A stretch of DNA of 64,000 bases from Microvirga sesbaniae (lineage in GTDB: Bacteria; Pseudomonadota; Alphaproteobacteria; Rhizobiales; Beijerinckiaceae): positions 106,603 through 170,602 of the forward strand of contig NZ_JAMXFJ010000012.1 in the NCBI RefSeq assembly GCF_025460805.1, read 5' to 3'. The notes below the pieces were generated by a model that made no database searches, was not told where the DNA came from, and saw nothing but the letters and a program-made list of their open reading frames with translations. Positions 51,477 through 60,570 of the stretch are shown here, piece by piece; positions within the stretch are counted from its first letter, which is position 1, and every line of letters starts with the position of its first letter. A program made the position numbers and the translations under genes.

Positions 51477-52565
51477 ATGAAGGATCAGGACCGTTCCGGA
51501 TGGGGCCGCATGGACGATGCGCAATTCGTCCGTAAGACCTTGATCGTCGCGGGGATCGGGGCGCTCGCCCTGCTCCTGTGGAAGCTGTCGGACGTGCTTC
51601 TTCTCGCCTTTGGGGCCGTTCTGGTGGCCATTCTGCTGCATGCGGCCTCGGACGCTCTCGAGCGCTTTCTCAGGGTCCCCGGCCGCTGGAGCCTGACCGT
51701 CGCCGGTCTGCTCATCTTCATCCTGTTCCTGGGCATCATCGCGCTGTTCGGCACCCAGGTCCGGGCTCAGTTCTCCAACGTGGTCGAGCAGCTGCCTTCG
51801 GCGATCGACAATTTCAGCAAGCAGCTCGGCGTCGGGCCCGTCAGCGACGATCTTTCGGAGATCGTGAGCCAGGCGCCGACCGGCGGAATGGCCGCGCGGC
51901 TCGCCGGGATCGGCGGCGCCATCCTGGACGGGCTGGCGGACTTCATCCTGGTGGTGATTGCGGGCCTCTACATCGCGGCCGCGCCGCGCGTCTACCGTCA
52001 AGGTCTGGTCAAGCTGTTTCCCGTGAAGCACCATGGGCGGGTCGAAAGCTCCCTGCAGGCCTCCGGCCAAGCCCTGAAGCTGTGGTTGACCTCGCAGCTG
52101 ATCGCCATGAGCTGCGTGGCGGTGCTGTCAACCATCGCGTTCTGGCTGATCGGCCTGCCCTCCGCGCTTGCGCTCGGCCTCATCGCGGGCATGGCCGACT
52201 TCATCCCGTTTCTCGGGCCCATCCTGGGAGCGCTGCCGGCCGTCCTGATCGCCTTCAGCGTCAGCGGCGAGGCGGCGCTCTGGACCGTGGTCGCGGTGAT
52301 CGCCATTCAGCAGATCGAGGGCAACGTGATCTTCCCGCTGGTGGCGCGACGGGTGATCAGCATCCCTCCGGCCCTGGCGCTGTTCGCCATCCTGATCGGA
52401 AGCGTCCTGTTCGGCACCCTGGGGCTGATCTTCGGCTTCCCCCTGGCCGTGGTCACCTATGTGCTGGTGAAGAAGCTTTATGTGCGCGAGACGCTCGGGG
52501 AGCCCACGGACGTTCCGGGCGAGCCCGGCGGCGACGCCCGGCGGGAGGTCGGCTCGCACGGGTGA
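51477..52565 (+). CDS. AI-2E family transporter (PerM/UPF0118)
   Basis: A 362-residue polytopic permease with about eight transmembrane helices. Family features are the N-terminal helix pair (LLLWKLSDVLLLAFGAVLVA), the amphipathic periplasmic segment with FSKQLGV, and the conserved C-terminal GLIAGMADFIPFLGPILGALPA and IQQIEGNVIFPLVARRVISI. Members have been linked to AI-2 export, Na/H antiport and stress tolerance; the substrate here is unknown. A possible EcfG-type promoter precedes it. Confidence 0.9.
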   Translation: MKDQDRSGWGRMDDAQFVRKTLIVAGIGALALLLWKLSDVLLLAFGAVLVAILLHAASDALERFLRVPGRWSLTVAGLLIFILFLGIIALFGTQVRAQFSNVVEQLPSAIDNFSKQLGVGPVSDDLSEIVSQAPTGGMAARLAGIGGAILDGLADFILVVIAGLYIAAAPRVYRQGLVKLFPVKHHGRVESSLQASGQALKLWLTSQLIAMSCVAVLSTIAFWLIGLPSALALGLIAGMADFIPFLGPILGALPAVLIAFSVSGEAALWTVVAVIAIQQIEGNVIFPLVARRVISIPPALALFAILIGSVLFGTLGLIFGFPLAVVTYVLVKKLYVRETLGEPTDVPGEPGGDARREVGSHG

Positions 52566-52788
52566 CGGTCCGCGCACGGGCCCGGAATCCCCAGAGCCTG
52601 AGCCCTTGAGAGCCTGAGCCAATGCCTTAGACTATGGCGAGCTTCTGCGCGGCGGAACGAAATCCTGCGCGCTCCGCGCCTGGCCCGCCATGCAGGTCGA
52701 ACCCTGGCCTCGCGTCCAGGGGTGAGCGATCGCGATCGGGGTCCGGCGGGGACCGCATGGGGGAGGACCACATGGGAAGGAGGCTGGC

Positions 52789-53136
52789 ATGAGGGCGTCT
52801 TCGGTCGGGATATTGGTGCTGTTCGGACTCGTGTCGGGCCTGCCTGCCGCCGCGCAGCAGCTCCCCCGCTTCAACGTGGAGGCGACCTGCAAGGAGGCTC
52901 AGCCCCTCACCCCTCAGGATACGAACCCCTACGAGAGCTGCATGCGGGACGAAACGGCGGCGGAACGCCAGCTCCGGGACATCTGGAGCACCGCCCCGGA
53001 GGGCACGCGTGCGACCTGCGGGCAGGAGGCGCAGATCGGCGGGACGCCCAGCTATGTGGACATGCTCACCTGCCTGCAGGTCGCCCAGGGAACGAGCCCG
53101 ACCCTGACGTCACGTCGCCGGAAAGCCGCCCAGTAG
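52789..53136 (+). CDS. Small secreted cysteine-containing protein
   Basis: A 115-residue protein with a signal peptide (residues 1-22, cleavage after AAA) and four cysteines in the mature part (ATCKEAQPL, YESCMRDE, RATCGQEA, MLTCLQVA), probably two disulfides. AAGGAGG is five bases before the ATG, an unusually strong site. The spacing C-x19-C-x28-C resembles small exported proteins of Methylobacteriaceae, but no named family is recognised. Confidence 0.72.
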   Translation: MRASSVGILVLFGLVSGLPAAAQQLPRFNVEATCKEAQPLTPQDTNPYESCMRDETAAERQLRDIWSTAPEGTRATCGQEAQIGGTPSYVDMLTCLQVAQGTSPTLTSRRRKAAQ

Positions 53137-53397
53137 AGCATCGTCCGGGACCCTGTCATGACCGCTCGGCCGGGTGGGCACCCTCTCACGTCATCACCGG
53201 GCTTGTCCCGGTGATCCCGCTTCTGTAGGGCGCCGCGCCCTTCCAATCGGGATGGCCGGCACAAGGCCGGCCATGACGTGGAAAGCTCGTGCATCCCGAT
53301 ATCCCATTCTCACGTCATCACCGGCCTTGTGCCGGTGATCCCGCTTGTCTGAAACGCCGCGCCTCACCGGATCGGCATGGCCGGCCTCCCGGCCCTG
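53137..53397. repeat. Intergenic composite repeats
   Basis: A half copy of the short family (agagcatcgtccgg) abuts the stop of the preceding gene at 53136-53157. A B-first composite repeat lies at 53187-53280 and a truncated one at 53311-53396, ending at the stop codon of the next minus-strand gene. Confidence 0.7.
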
Positions 53398-53619
53398 TCA
53401 GATCTGCGGTTTCGGAACCGGATCGGAGTGGCGCGGCTTCGGCGCCTCCACGAGGCGGAACCGCACGGGGGGCGACGTCCAGTCGAATGGCAGTTGGAGA
53501 GGAACGGAGCAGGTGGTCAGCAGGCTGCGCCCCTCCCCGTTCCTGACCTCGAACACGAAGCCGGGCCGCTCCAGCTGCCGGCAGCCGGGCCATCGGTCGA
53601 AGTCGATCCACTCGCTCAT
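53398..53619 (-). CDS. Hypothetical protein downstream of RTX protease
   Basis: A 73-residue soluble protein (MSEWIDFDRWPGCRQLERPG at the N-terminus, proline-rich C-terminus PKPRHSDPVPKPQI) with two Cys. GAGG is eight bases before the ATG. It starts 23 bases after the RTX metalloprotease stop on the same strand, so cotranscription is likely; it is smaller than known serralysin inhibitors and has no signal peptide. Function not recognised. Confidence 0.6.
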   Translation of the reverse strand: MSEWIDFDRWPGCRQLERPGFVFEVRNGEGRSLLTTCSVPLQLPFDWTSPPVRFRLVEAPKPRHSDPVPKPQI

Positions 53620-53642
53620 CGGCGGGCCTCCGCGAACGGTCG

Positions 53643-55034
53643 TCAGAGAATGAAGTCGGTGGCGGCGAGCGCCGTGATTCCCGCGACGTTGATGCGGAAA
53701 TCCGCGATCCTGTCGCCGTTGACGTCCCCCGAGAGCACGCCGCCGGAGAAGGCCAGCTGTCCGCTCTCGCCCGTGAACGCCTTGGCGCCGATGAACACGA
53801 ACGCCTGATCCCCGCCGGCCGCCGTGTTGGCATCGATGGTGCGCAGATCGATGCGATCCGAGCCCGGCAGGAAGTCCTGGATCGTATCCCGCGCGCCCGG
53901 AAGGGAATCCTTGACGGCGTTGAAATCGAAGATGTCCGCGCCGGCACCTCCGGACAGGGTGTCGGCGCCGGCGCCGCCGTCGAGCGAGTCGCCGGCTTCG
54001 AGCCCGTACAGCTTGTCCGATCCGGCACCGCCCTTGAGCCCATTGGCGCCGTCGTTCCCGGTCAGGGAATCGTTGCCCGATCCGCCAATGGCGTTCTCGA
54101 TGAGCGACCGGCCGTCGCCCTGATAGAGCAAGGCATTGGCGATGTTTCCAGCGGCGATCTTCGTGCCGTCCCAATTCAGTTTCGCCAGTTGAGCCGTGGA
54201 CGTCTTGGTCCATTGGCCAGGATGGAGATCGACCGTGAGGTTCGTCGTATAGGCGGACAGGTCGTAGGTGTCGTTTCCGCCGCCGTCCCAGATCGTGAGG
54301 AACACCTTGTTGGCGCCCGGCCTCCCCTGACCGACGCCGTTGATGGACATCTCTCCCGTCGTCGGACTCCACGCATAGGTCGAGTTGCCGCCATTGGTGG
54401 CGTAGTTCGCCCCGTACATCTGCTGCATGGCCGCGATGTCGTACATCATCGGCGACTGCGCATAGCTCCAGGTCTCGTTCGTGTAGCCTGCCGTGGTCGA
54501 GGCCCCCACATAGGAGCGGTAGCTCATGACGGTATATTCCAGCGAGTCCCGGTCCTGCGGCATGACGTTGCCTTCATGCGTGTGCTCGAGCCCGAGCGCG
54601 TGCCCGAGCTCGTGCAGGAACACCATGAAGGCGTAGTTGCCCTTCACGGGGGTGGTGAAATAGCCGTTCGAGCCGTTCAACCAGACATCTCCGCCTTCCG
54701 CCGCCGTATTGGGCAGGTAGGCCCAGGCGGATTCGGTCTTGTCCGACATGGCAAAGCGGATGTCGGCATGCTGCGTCGCCGTTTCGCCGCTCTCGGTGAA
54801 GGTCAGGTTCGCGACGGCGGCATAGGCCTTCAGGGCATTGCGCGCCGTCGTCTGCTGAACTGCACTGAGGCTGCCGAAATTCGTAATATTCTCCGCTGTT
54901 CCGTAAGAATTGCCGTAGTAGGAGCCATTTGCGGGAAAGCTATAGGTTAAACTGCTGGAAGCCCATTTAAATCCGCCGAGAACACCATCGATATACGCAT
55001 TTCCAGTCATGCCGTAAGAAGCAATAGCAGGCAT
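53643..55034 (-). CDS. RTX-type M10 metalloprotease (serralysin-like)
   Basis: A 463-residue secreted zinc protease. The catalytic domain has HELGHALGLEHTHEG (HExxHxxGxxH) and the Met-turn VMSYRSY. The C-terminal part has calcium-binding RTX nonapeptides (GGSGNDSLTGNDGANG, GGAGSDKLYG, GGAGADTLSGGAGADIFDF) and the M10 C-terminal domain ending DFIL, an expected type I secretion signal. There is no N-terminal signal peptide, as usual for this family. No ABC exporter, membrane-fusion or inhibitor gene is adjacent. Start at MPAIASYGM; the first 100 bases and upstream region are AT-rich compared with the rest of the window. Confidence 0.9.
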   Translation of the reverse strand: MPAIASYGMTGNAYIDGVLGGFKWASSSLTYSFPANGSYYGNSYGTAENITNFGSLSAVQQTTARNALKAYAAVANLTFTESGETATQHADIRFAMSDKTESAWAYLPNTAAEGGDVWLNGSNGYFTTPVKGNYAFMVFLHELGHALGLEHTHEGNVMPQDRDSLEYTVMSYRSYVGASTTAGYTNETWSYAQSPMMYDIAAMQQMYGANYATNGGNSTYAWSPTTGEMSINGVGQGRPGANKVFLTIWDGGGNDTYDLSAYTTNLTVDLHPGQWTKTSTAQLAKLNWDGTKIAAGNIANALLYQGDGRSLIENAIGGSGNDSLTGNDGANGLKGGAGSDKLYGLEAGDSLDGGAGADTLSGGAGADIFDFNAVKDSLPGARDTIQDFLPGSDRIDLRTIDANTAAGGDQAFVFIGAKAFTGESGQLAFSGGVLSGDVNGDRIADFRINVAGITALAATDFIL

Positions 55035-55530
55035 ATAACCACCCTGTTCGGAAATTATTCTGAAGAATAACGGGATCGGACCTGTTGCGGGGTCGATCAG
55101 GTTTGCCGTTGGGCGCGACCGTGGCAATTACCCGAAAGAGATGGCGGCGACTCTAAAGGGGTAGAACCGGGTCCCGTGCCGACGAACGCGGGCGCCCGGG
55201 CCCGGCTGTCCCATCCTCCCCGTCCTCACCGGGGCACACACGCACCCCGTCATCACCGGCCTTGTGCCGGTGATCCCGCTTCTGAGAGGCGCGGCGCTTC
55301 ACCTTATCGGGATGGCCGGCACAAGGCGGGCCATGACGTGGGGAGGGTCGTGGGAGGGTGTCATCACCGGGCTCGTCCCGGTGATCTCGATGGTCTGGAA
55401 CGCCGAGCGCTTCCTGCGCACCGCAGCGGGCCACGGGCTTCCAAAGGCCGGATCTGCGACGGTTTGTCCGGCCGGATGAACCGCCCGCCCAAGGCAGGAC
55501 GGCAGGGTTCTCCGCGCGGTCGCCGGGCGC
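55035..55530. repeat. Upstream region of the protease gene and repeats
   Basis: 55035-55130 is AT-rich and should hold the metalloprotease promoter. A B-first composite repeat lies at 55247-55340 and a lone B hairpin with spacer remnant at 55361-55400. No gene is seen up to the ycgN-like stop. Confidence 0.65.
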
Positions 55531-56034
55531 TCAGCCGTTCCTGACGCTCGGATCTTCCATCGGCCAGTCGGTGATGCGCTCGAGCAGTTCGGAGATCGTG
55601 AACTCCTCCTCCGGTCCGGCGACCCGGTCGCGGACCGAGATCCCGGCCGCGTGCACCGTCTCCGGGTCGCCCGAGACGAGCGGATGCCACCAGGAGAGGT
55701 CGTGCCCCTCGGCGAGACGACGATAGGCGCAGGTCTCCGGCAGCCAGGAGAGGCTGCGCACCGCCTGAGGCGTCAGCCGGACGCAATCGGCCACCTTGGC
55801 CTGACGGTTCGGATAGTCCCGGCAGCGGCAGGTCTGGTCGTCGAGAAGGGTGCAGCCCACGTCCGTGTACATCACCTCGGCCGTGTCCTCGTCCTCGAGC
55901 TTCACGAGGCAGCAGCGCCCGCAGCCGTCGCACAGGCTCTCCCATTCGTCGAGGCTCATGGCTTCGAGCGGCTTCACGCGCCAGAAGGGCTGCTCCTCCG
56001 GCAGAGGGCGAATGACGGGTGCGGCATTTGGCAT
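55531..56034 (-). CDS. YcgN family cysteine-cluster protein (UPF0260)
   Basis: A 167-residue protein with the family's Cys-rich CxxxCxxCC-like cluster: [15 protein letters not shown], then [16 protein letters not shown] and DCVRLTP, and PETCAYRRL. These could bind zinc or an iron-sulfur centre. The C-terminus [21 protein letters not shown] is typical of YcgN. Biochemical role is unknown. Start at [10 protein letters not shown]; a longer frame exists but lacks support. Confidence 0.9.
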   Translation of the reverse strand: MPNAAPVIRPLPEEQPFWRVKPLEAMSLDEWESLCDGCGRCCLVKLEDEDTAEVMYTDVGCTLLDDQTCRCRDYPNRQAKVADCVRLTPQAVRSLSWLPETCAYRRLAEGHDLSWWHPLVSGDPETVHAAGISVRDRVAGPEEEFTISELLERITDWPMEDPSVRNG

Positions 56035-56381
56035 GGGGGCGGTCTGACGTCCCTTTGAGGCGGTTTGAAGGAAGGGGCTAAACCGCAAGGCAGCCCGCCC
56101 TTACTTCCGAAGAGGTAAATCTCCGTGAACCTACAAACAAGGTTCTGAGTTATATATATCGGCAGCGCCACGCTTCGGCGTTGCCGCCAGCGTATCGAGC
56201 CGAACGGGACGTCCGCGTCAGCACCAAGGGGACCGGGCCTGCCGCACCGCGCGAGGCGCTGCCGAGAGGGTCGAGCCTCGGCCGCAGCCCGAAAGTGCAT
56301 TCCACTTTCGGGGCCGATGCTCTAGGGAATTCGAAGATCATAATCGAGGCATGTCAGTTCCTGACTGCCCAAAGGACCGCC
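56035..56381. other. Divergent promoter region of ycgN-like gene and PBP1A
   Basis: No gene. An AT-rich TTATATATAT element at 56148-56158 is the best -10-like candidate in the gap. A copy of the short palindromic family with inner stem CGAAAGTG / CACTTTCG lies at 56286-56326, followed by 55 bases to the GTG start of the PBP gene with AAAGGA. Confidence 0.5.
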
Positions 56382-58589
56382 GTGAGCCAGCAGCCTCCCA
56401 TCCCCTTGACGACGCGGATCAAGCGCGCGGCGCTCTGGTTCGACGCGTGGCTCAATTCCGCGCTGTTTCAGAGCGGGCGCGGACTGGCGGGCGCCTGGGG
56501 CTGGTACTCGGAGAAGATGAAGGGCCTGCGGTTCCGTGGGCCCCTCCGGGTCGTCCTGGACCTGACCAGCGAGGCCACGACCCTGGGCTCCCTGGGCGCC
56601 GTCGTCATGCTGGCGCTCGCCCTGCCGGCGTTCCGCGAAACCGAGGATGACTGGCTCAAGACCCAGGATCTCGCCGTCACCTTCCTCGACCGCTACGGCC
56701 AGGAGGTCGGGCGGCGCGGCCTGCACCTGGACGATTCCTACAAGCTCGAGGATTTCCCGGACTACATGATCAAGGCCGCGCTGGCGACGGAAGACCGGCG
56801 CTTCTACGACCACTGGGGCATCGATCCGATCGGCACCTTCCGGGCCGTCGTGGTGAATGCCCAGGGCGGCGGCGTGGTGCAGGGCGGCTCCTCGATCACC
56901 CAGCAATTGGCCAAGAACCTCTTCCTCACCAACGAGCGCTCCCTGGAACGCAAGATCAAGGAAGCCTTCCTGGCGGTGTGGCTGGAGTTCCACCTGACCA
57001 AGGACGAGATCCTCAAGCTCTATCTCGACCGGGCCTATATGGGCGGCGGCGCCCATGGCGTCGTGGCGGCGGCCGACTATTACTTCGGCAAACCCGCCAA
57101 GGAGCTGACCCTGGCGGAATCCGCCATGCTGGCCGGCCTGTTCAAGGCCCCGACCAAATACGCCCCGCACGTGAACCTGCCCGCCGCCCGCGCCCGGGCG
57201 AACGAGGTCCTGCGCAACATGGTCGAGGCCGGGTTCCTGACCGAAGGCCAGATCCAGACGGCGCGGCGGAACCCTGCGACGCCGGTGAACCGGGAGCGCG
57301 AGACGACTCCGGACTTCTACCTCGACTGGGCCTATGATCAGGTCAAGGCCCTGGCCGCTCAGAAGAAGTTCGGCCACGAGCGCGTGCTGATCGTGAAGAC
57401 GCCCCTCGACACGGCCCTTCAGCGGCATACGGAAGAGACCCTGGAGAACATGCTTCGCCAGCACGGCCGCCAGTACAAGGCCGGCCAGGGCGCGATCGTG
57501 GTCATGGACGTGGACGGGGCCGTGCGCACGATCGTCGGCGGGCGGGATTACGGCCAGAGCCAGTTCAACCGCGCCACGGCCGGCCTGCGCCAGCCCGGTT
57601 CGTCCTTCAAGCCTTTCGTCTATGCGGCCGCTCTGACCACCAATCCGAAACTGCGCCCCAACTCGATCGTCGTCGACCAGCCGATCTGTCTGGGCAACTG
57701 GTGCCCGCAGAACTACGGCCGCTCCTTCTCGGGCTCCATGCCCCTGGTCTCGGCCCTGGCCCGATCGATCAACTCGATCCCGGTCCGGATGTCGCTCGAG
57801 ATCGGCAAGGGCAATGCCAAGGCCGGCCGGGCGGTGATCATCGACACGGCCAAGCGCATGGGCCTGACCCACCCGCTGACGGATTCGAGCTCGCTGCCCA
57901 TCGGGGCGGCCGAGGTCACCCCGATCGACATGGCGGCGTCGTACGCGGTCTTCGCCAATGGCGGAAAGCGCGCCGATCCCTATGCCGCCTGGGAGGTCCG
58001 CAACTCGTCGGGCGAGGTCATCTACCGTCATGACCGGGATACGCCGCCCAAGCAGGTTCTCGACACCCGCGTGGTCAACGACATGAACTTCATGCTCAAC
58101 AAGGTGGTCGAGGAAGGCACCGGCAAGCGCGCGGCGCTCGAAGGCATTCCGGTCGCGGGCAAGACCGGCACCACGAACGGCTACAAGGACGCCTGGTTCG
58201 TGGGCTTCACCGGAAACCTGGTCGCCAGCGTCTGGTACGGCAACGACGATTCGAGCCCGATGAACGAGATGACCGGCGGTACCCTTCCGGCCATGACATG
58301 GCACGAAGTGATGGGCGTCGCTCACCAGAACCTGGAGATCCGCCCCATCCCGGGCGCGAGCCCGGCCAATGCCTCGCGGGTGGCCTCCGCCAAGGGGCCG
58401 GCGGCCGATCAGGCGCAGGCTCCGACGCAGGCCTTCCTGGCCGGCACGCTCTCCCGCAAGTCCTATGAGGTCCTGGGCGGCATCGGCACCCTGTTCAAGT
58501 CGATCGACCGCTCCGCCACCATGGGCAAGGCGCCCGAGACGCCGAGCAGCTCCGCGGTCGATGGCCGCCGCCAAGTGGCCATGCCGTAA
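56382..58589 (+). CDS. Penicillin-binding protein 1A, bifunctional transglycosylase/transpeptidase
   Basis: Membrane-anchored peptidoglycan synthase of 735 residues. The single transmembrane helix lies at about 70-90. The GT51 domain has the catalytic Glu in ALATEDRRFYDHWGID and the motifs GGSSITQQLAKNLFL and EILKLYLDRAYMGGGAHGV. The transpeptidase domain has the active-site Ser in PGSSFKPFVYAA, SIN in ARSINSIPVRM, and KTGTTN. Start chosen at GTG 56382 with AAAGGA; the longer frame is repeat-derived. Two small DUF1214/DUF1254 genes follow at once and may be cotranscribed. Confidence 0.94.
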   Translation: MSQQPPIPLTTRIKRAALWFDAWLNSALFQSGRGLAGAWGWYSEKMKGLRFRGPLRVVLDLTSEATTLGSLGAVVMLALALPAFRETEDDWLKTQDLAVTFLDRYGQEVGRRGLHLDDSYKLEDFPDYMIKAALATEDRRFYDHWGIDPIGTFRAVVVNAQGGGVVQGGSSITQQLAKNLFLTNERSLERKIKEAFLAVWLEFHLTKDEILKLYLDRAYMGGGAHGVVAAADYYFGKPAKELTLAESAMLAGLFKAPTKYAPHVNLPAARARANEVLRNMVEAGFLTEGQIQTARRNPATPVNRERETTPDFYLDWAYDQVKALAAQKKFGHERVLIVKTPLDTALQRHTEETLENMLRQHGRQYKAGQGAIVVMDVDGAVRTIVGGRDYGQSQFNRATAGLRQPGSSFKPFVYAAALTTNPKLRPNSIVVDQPICLGNWCPQNYGRSFSGSMPLVSALARSINSIPVRMSLEIGKGNAKAGRAVIIDTAKRMGLTHPLTDSSSLPIGAAEVTPIDMAASYAVFANGGKRADPYAAWEVRNSSGEVIYRHDRDTPPKQVLDTRVVNDMNFMLNKVVEEGTGKRAALEGIPVAGKTGTTNGYKDAWFVGFTGNLVASVWYGNDDSSPMNEMTGGTLPAMTWHEVMGVAHQNLEIRPIPGASPANASRVASAKGPAADQAQAPTQAFLAGTLSRKSYEVLGGIGTLFKSIDRSATMGKAPETPSSSAVDGRRQVAMP

Positions 58590-58591
58590 CG

Positions 58592-59260
58592 ATGCAGACC
58601 GAGGCTCCCTTGACGAACGCCCCTCCGGCCGCGTCCCTGCGCGCGCCATCGCCCTCCGGATCGTCCGTGACCGTCAGACGGGTCCCGACCGCCTTCCTCG
58701 TCGTCTACGCGCTCGTTCTGGGGCTGGGGCTCGGGCTGGGCTCGGCCTATTGGGCCATCAACGGCGACCCGCCGTTCGGAAGCCTGCGGCTCGGCCCCTG
58801 GCAGGCCTGGCCGAAGCTCGGATCGCCCGAGGCGGATCCCTACATGCGCGCGATCCTCGCCCGGCGCGGCGACATTCCCCTGGCCACCGGCGAGGGCCTG
58901 GGCTTCACCGCCCGCACCGACAGCGACGGCATGCCGTTCGACTCGGCCTGCACCTACGCGGTCGGGTCCCTGGCCCCGGTCGCGCGCCTCTGGACGCTCA
59001 CCCTCTACGACGGAGACGGGCGGCTCCCGGTGACCGAGCTCGGACGCCGGAGCTTCACCTCGGCCGAGGTGCTGCGGGACAGTCAGGACCGGTTCAGCAT
59101 CGTCCTGTCCCGCACGCTCCAGCCCGGCAACTGGCTCCAGCTTCCCGCATCGGGATCCTTCGCGGTCGCCCTGCGGCTCTACGATCCCCCGGGGGCCGCC
59201 GGCGCCAACCTGGAAGAGGTGGATTTTCCCGTCATCCAGCGCCTGGGGTGCGGATCATGA
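58592..59260 (+). CDS. DUF1214 domain-containing membrane-anchored protein
   Basis: A 222-residue protein with one N-terminal transmembrane helix (about 34-55) and a periplasmic DUF1214 domain: ATGEGLGFTARTDSDGMPF, RLWTLTLYDGDGRLP, and FSIVLSRTLQPGNWLQLPA with ALRLYDP near the end, the family's ligand-fold signature. It starts 2 bases after the PBP1A stop and overlaps the next gene. In larger two-domain proteins DUF1254 precedes DUF1214 in one chain; here they are separate genes. Confidence 0.88.
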   Translation: MQTEAPLTNAPPAASLRAPSPSGSSVTVRRVPTAFLVVYALVLGLGLGLGSAYWAINGDPPFGSLRLGPWQAWPKLGSPEADPYMRAILARRGDIPLATGEGLGFTARTDSDGMPFDSACTYAVGSLAPVARLWTLTLYDGDGRLPVTELGRRSFTSAEVLRDSQDRFSIVLSRTLQPGNWLQLPASGSFAVALRLYDPPGAAGANLEEVDFPVIQRLGCGS

Positions 59261-59820
59261 GAGGCTTCGGTCGCTTCCTCATCGCCACCCTGTGCGGCAT
59301 CGTGATCGCCGCGGGCGTCCATATCGCGGCCATTCTCGCGAGCCCGTACCTGGCCGAACAGGATGCCTTCGCCAAGGTGCAGGGCACGTTGACGGCCGAC
59401 AAGGCGCAGATCGTCAGCGCGCCGGGCGGCGAGAACACCTGGCTGCCGCGCCCCGATCCGGCGGTCGCCGTCGCGACCTGCGCGTTCGACCTGCGCAACG
59501 GCCCCATGCGCATCGCGGCCCGGACCGGATCGCTCCCGCTGTCCTTCTCGTTCCACAAGGAATCCGGCGGCGTGTTCTTCGCCGTCACGGACCGCGCCGC
59601 CGTGCGGGGCGAGCTGGAGATCGTCGCCATGACGGCCCGCCAGCTCGACGAGGCCCGCGCGGCCGAAGACGAGAACGATCCATCGCGCGACGTGAGGATC
59701 GTCGCTCCGGAACAGCAGGGTTTCGTGATCGTCCGCGTGGCGGCGCCCAGCCCGAGCCTGCGGCCCCAGGCCGAGGACGCGGCCAAGGCGGTGTCCTGCA
59801 CGGCCGAGCAGGACCCCTGA
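59257..59820 (+). CDS. DUF1254-like membrane-anchored protein
   Basis: A 187-residue protein with an N-terminal helix (about 8-28, LIATLCGIVIAAGVHIAAIL) and a periplasmic part containing DPAVAVATCAFDLRNGPMRI and HKESGGVFFAVTDRAAVRGEL, similar to the short DUF1254 proteins that accompany DUF1214 proteins. ATG overlaps the previous stop (ATGA), so expression is coupled. Role unknown; the link with PBP1A hints at an envelope function. Confidence 0.8.
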   Translation: MRGFGRFLIATLCGIVIAAGVHIAAILASPYLAEQDAFAKVQGTLTADKAQIVSAPGGENTWLPRPDPAVAVATCAFDLRNGPMRIAARTGSLPLSFSFHKESGGVFFAVTDRAAVRGELEIVAMTARQLDEARAAEDENDPSRDVRIVAPEQQGFVIVRVAAPSPSLRPQAEDAAKAVSCTAEQDP

Positions 59821-59824
59821 TCCC

Positions 59825-60334
59825 GTGCCCTGGCGCCTCATGACGCCCGGGGATCTCGCCCAGGTGCAGGTTCTCGCGGACGCGATCCACGTGGACCACC
59901 CGGAAGACCGGGCCGTGCTGGCCGAACGCCAGCGCCTTTACCCGTCCGGGTGCTTCGTGCTGACCGAGGATGCGCATGTCATCGGCTACGCGCTCACCCA
60001 TCCCTGGCACCTGGGGGAGCCGCCGCGGCTGAACAGGCTGCTCGGGGAACTCCCGTCGAGCCCGACGACCTATTACATCCACGACGTGGCGCTGCTGCCG
60101 ACCGCCCGCGGCAGGGGCTACGCCGCGCAGGTGACGGACAGGCTGATCGCGCAGGCGCGCGAGGCGGGCCTCGACAACCTGTCGCTCGTCGCCGTCAACG
60201 GGTCTCGGACGTTCTGGGAGAAAGCTGGTTTTCGCGTGCTGGCCGCAGGGAGCCTGACGGCGAAACTTGCAAGCTACGGGCCGGAAGCGGTGCTCATGAC
60301 GCACCCTCTGGCAAGCCCGTCGCGTGGCGCCTGA
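59825..60334 (+). CDS. GNAT family N-acetyltransferase
   Basis: A 169-residue acetyltransferase. Motif A/B is present as YYIHDVALLPTARGRGYAAQVTDRLIAQA (acetyl-CoA pyrophosphate loop ARGRGYA), followed by LSLVAVNGSRTFWEKAGFRV, typical of the fold's C-terminal half. Start is GTG 59825 or ATG 59840. It follows the DUF1254 gene by 4 bases. Substrate is unknown. Confidence 0.88.
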   Translation: MPWRLMTPGDLAQVQVLADAIHVDHPEDRAVLAERQRLYPSGCFVLTEDAHVIGYALTHPWHLGEPPRLNRLLGELPSSPTTYYIHDVALLPTARGRGYAAQVTDRLIAQAREAGLDNLSLVAVNGSRTFWEKAGFRVLAAGSLTAKLASYGPEAVLMTHPLASPSRGA

Positions 60335-60366
60335 CGGCGCCTTTTCGTCATGGACATCAGGATGGA

Positions 60367-60570
60367 TTACGAGCGGCGACGTCCAGGGCTGTCGGAGGCC
60401 ACCGGATGGGACGGGCCGGGATTGGGAGAAGGCCGCTCGTAGCGCACGCCGGTGAAGAGAAGGATCTCGCCTCGAGGCTCGTCGGGGGACAGGACGGGGC
60501 GCTGTGGACGCTCGGCATGACCCGGAAAGGCGATCACCATTCCCGGTGATCTGGTCCAGACGTCTCGCAT
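60367..60570 (-). CDS. Small hypothetical protein
   Basis: A 67-residue protein beginning MRDVWTRSPGMVIAFPGHAE and including GEILLFTGVRYER. GGAGGG lies five bases before the ATG, an excellent site, and the composition is protein-like with a proline/serine-rich C-terminus. The core IAFPGHAE...VLSPDEPRGEILLFTGVRYER looks conserved in style with small rhizobial proteins, but no named family is recognised. A weak GGAAC-N17-TGTT element lies about 130 bases upstream. Confidence 0.65.
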   Translation of the reverse strand: MRDVWTRSPGMVIAFPGHAERPQRPVLSPDEPRGEILLFTGVRYERPSPNPGPSHPVASDSPGRRRS

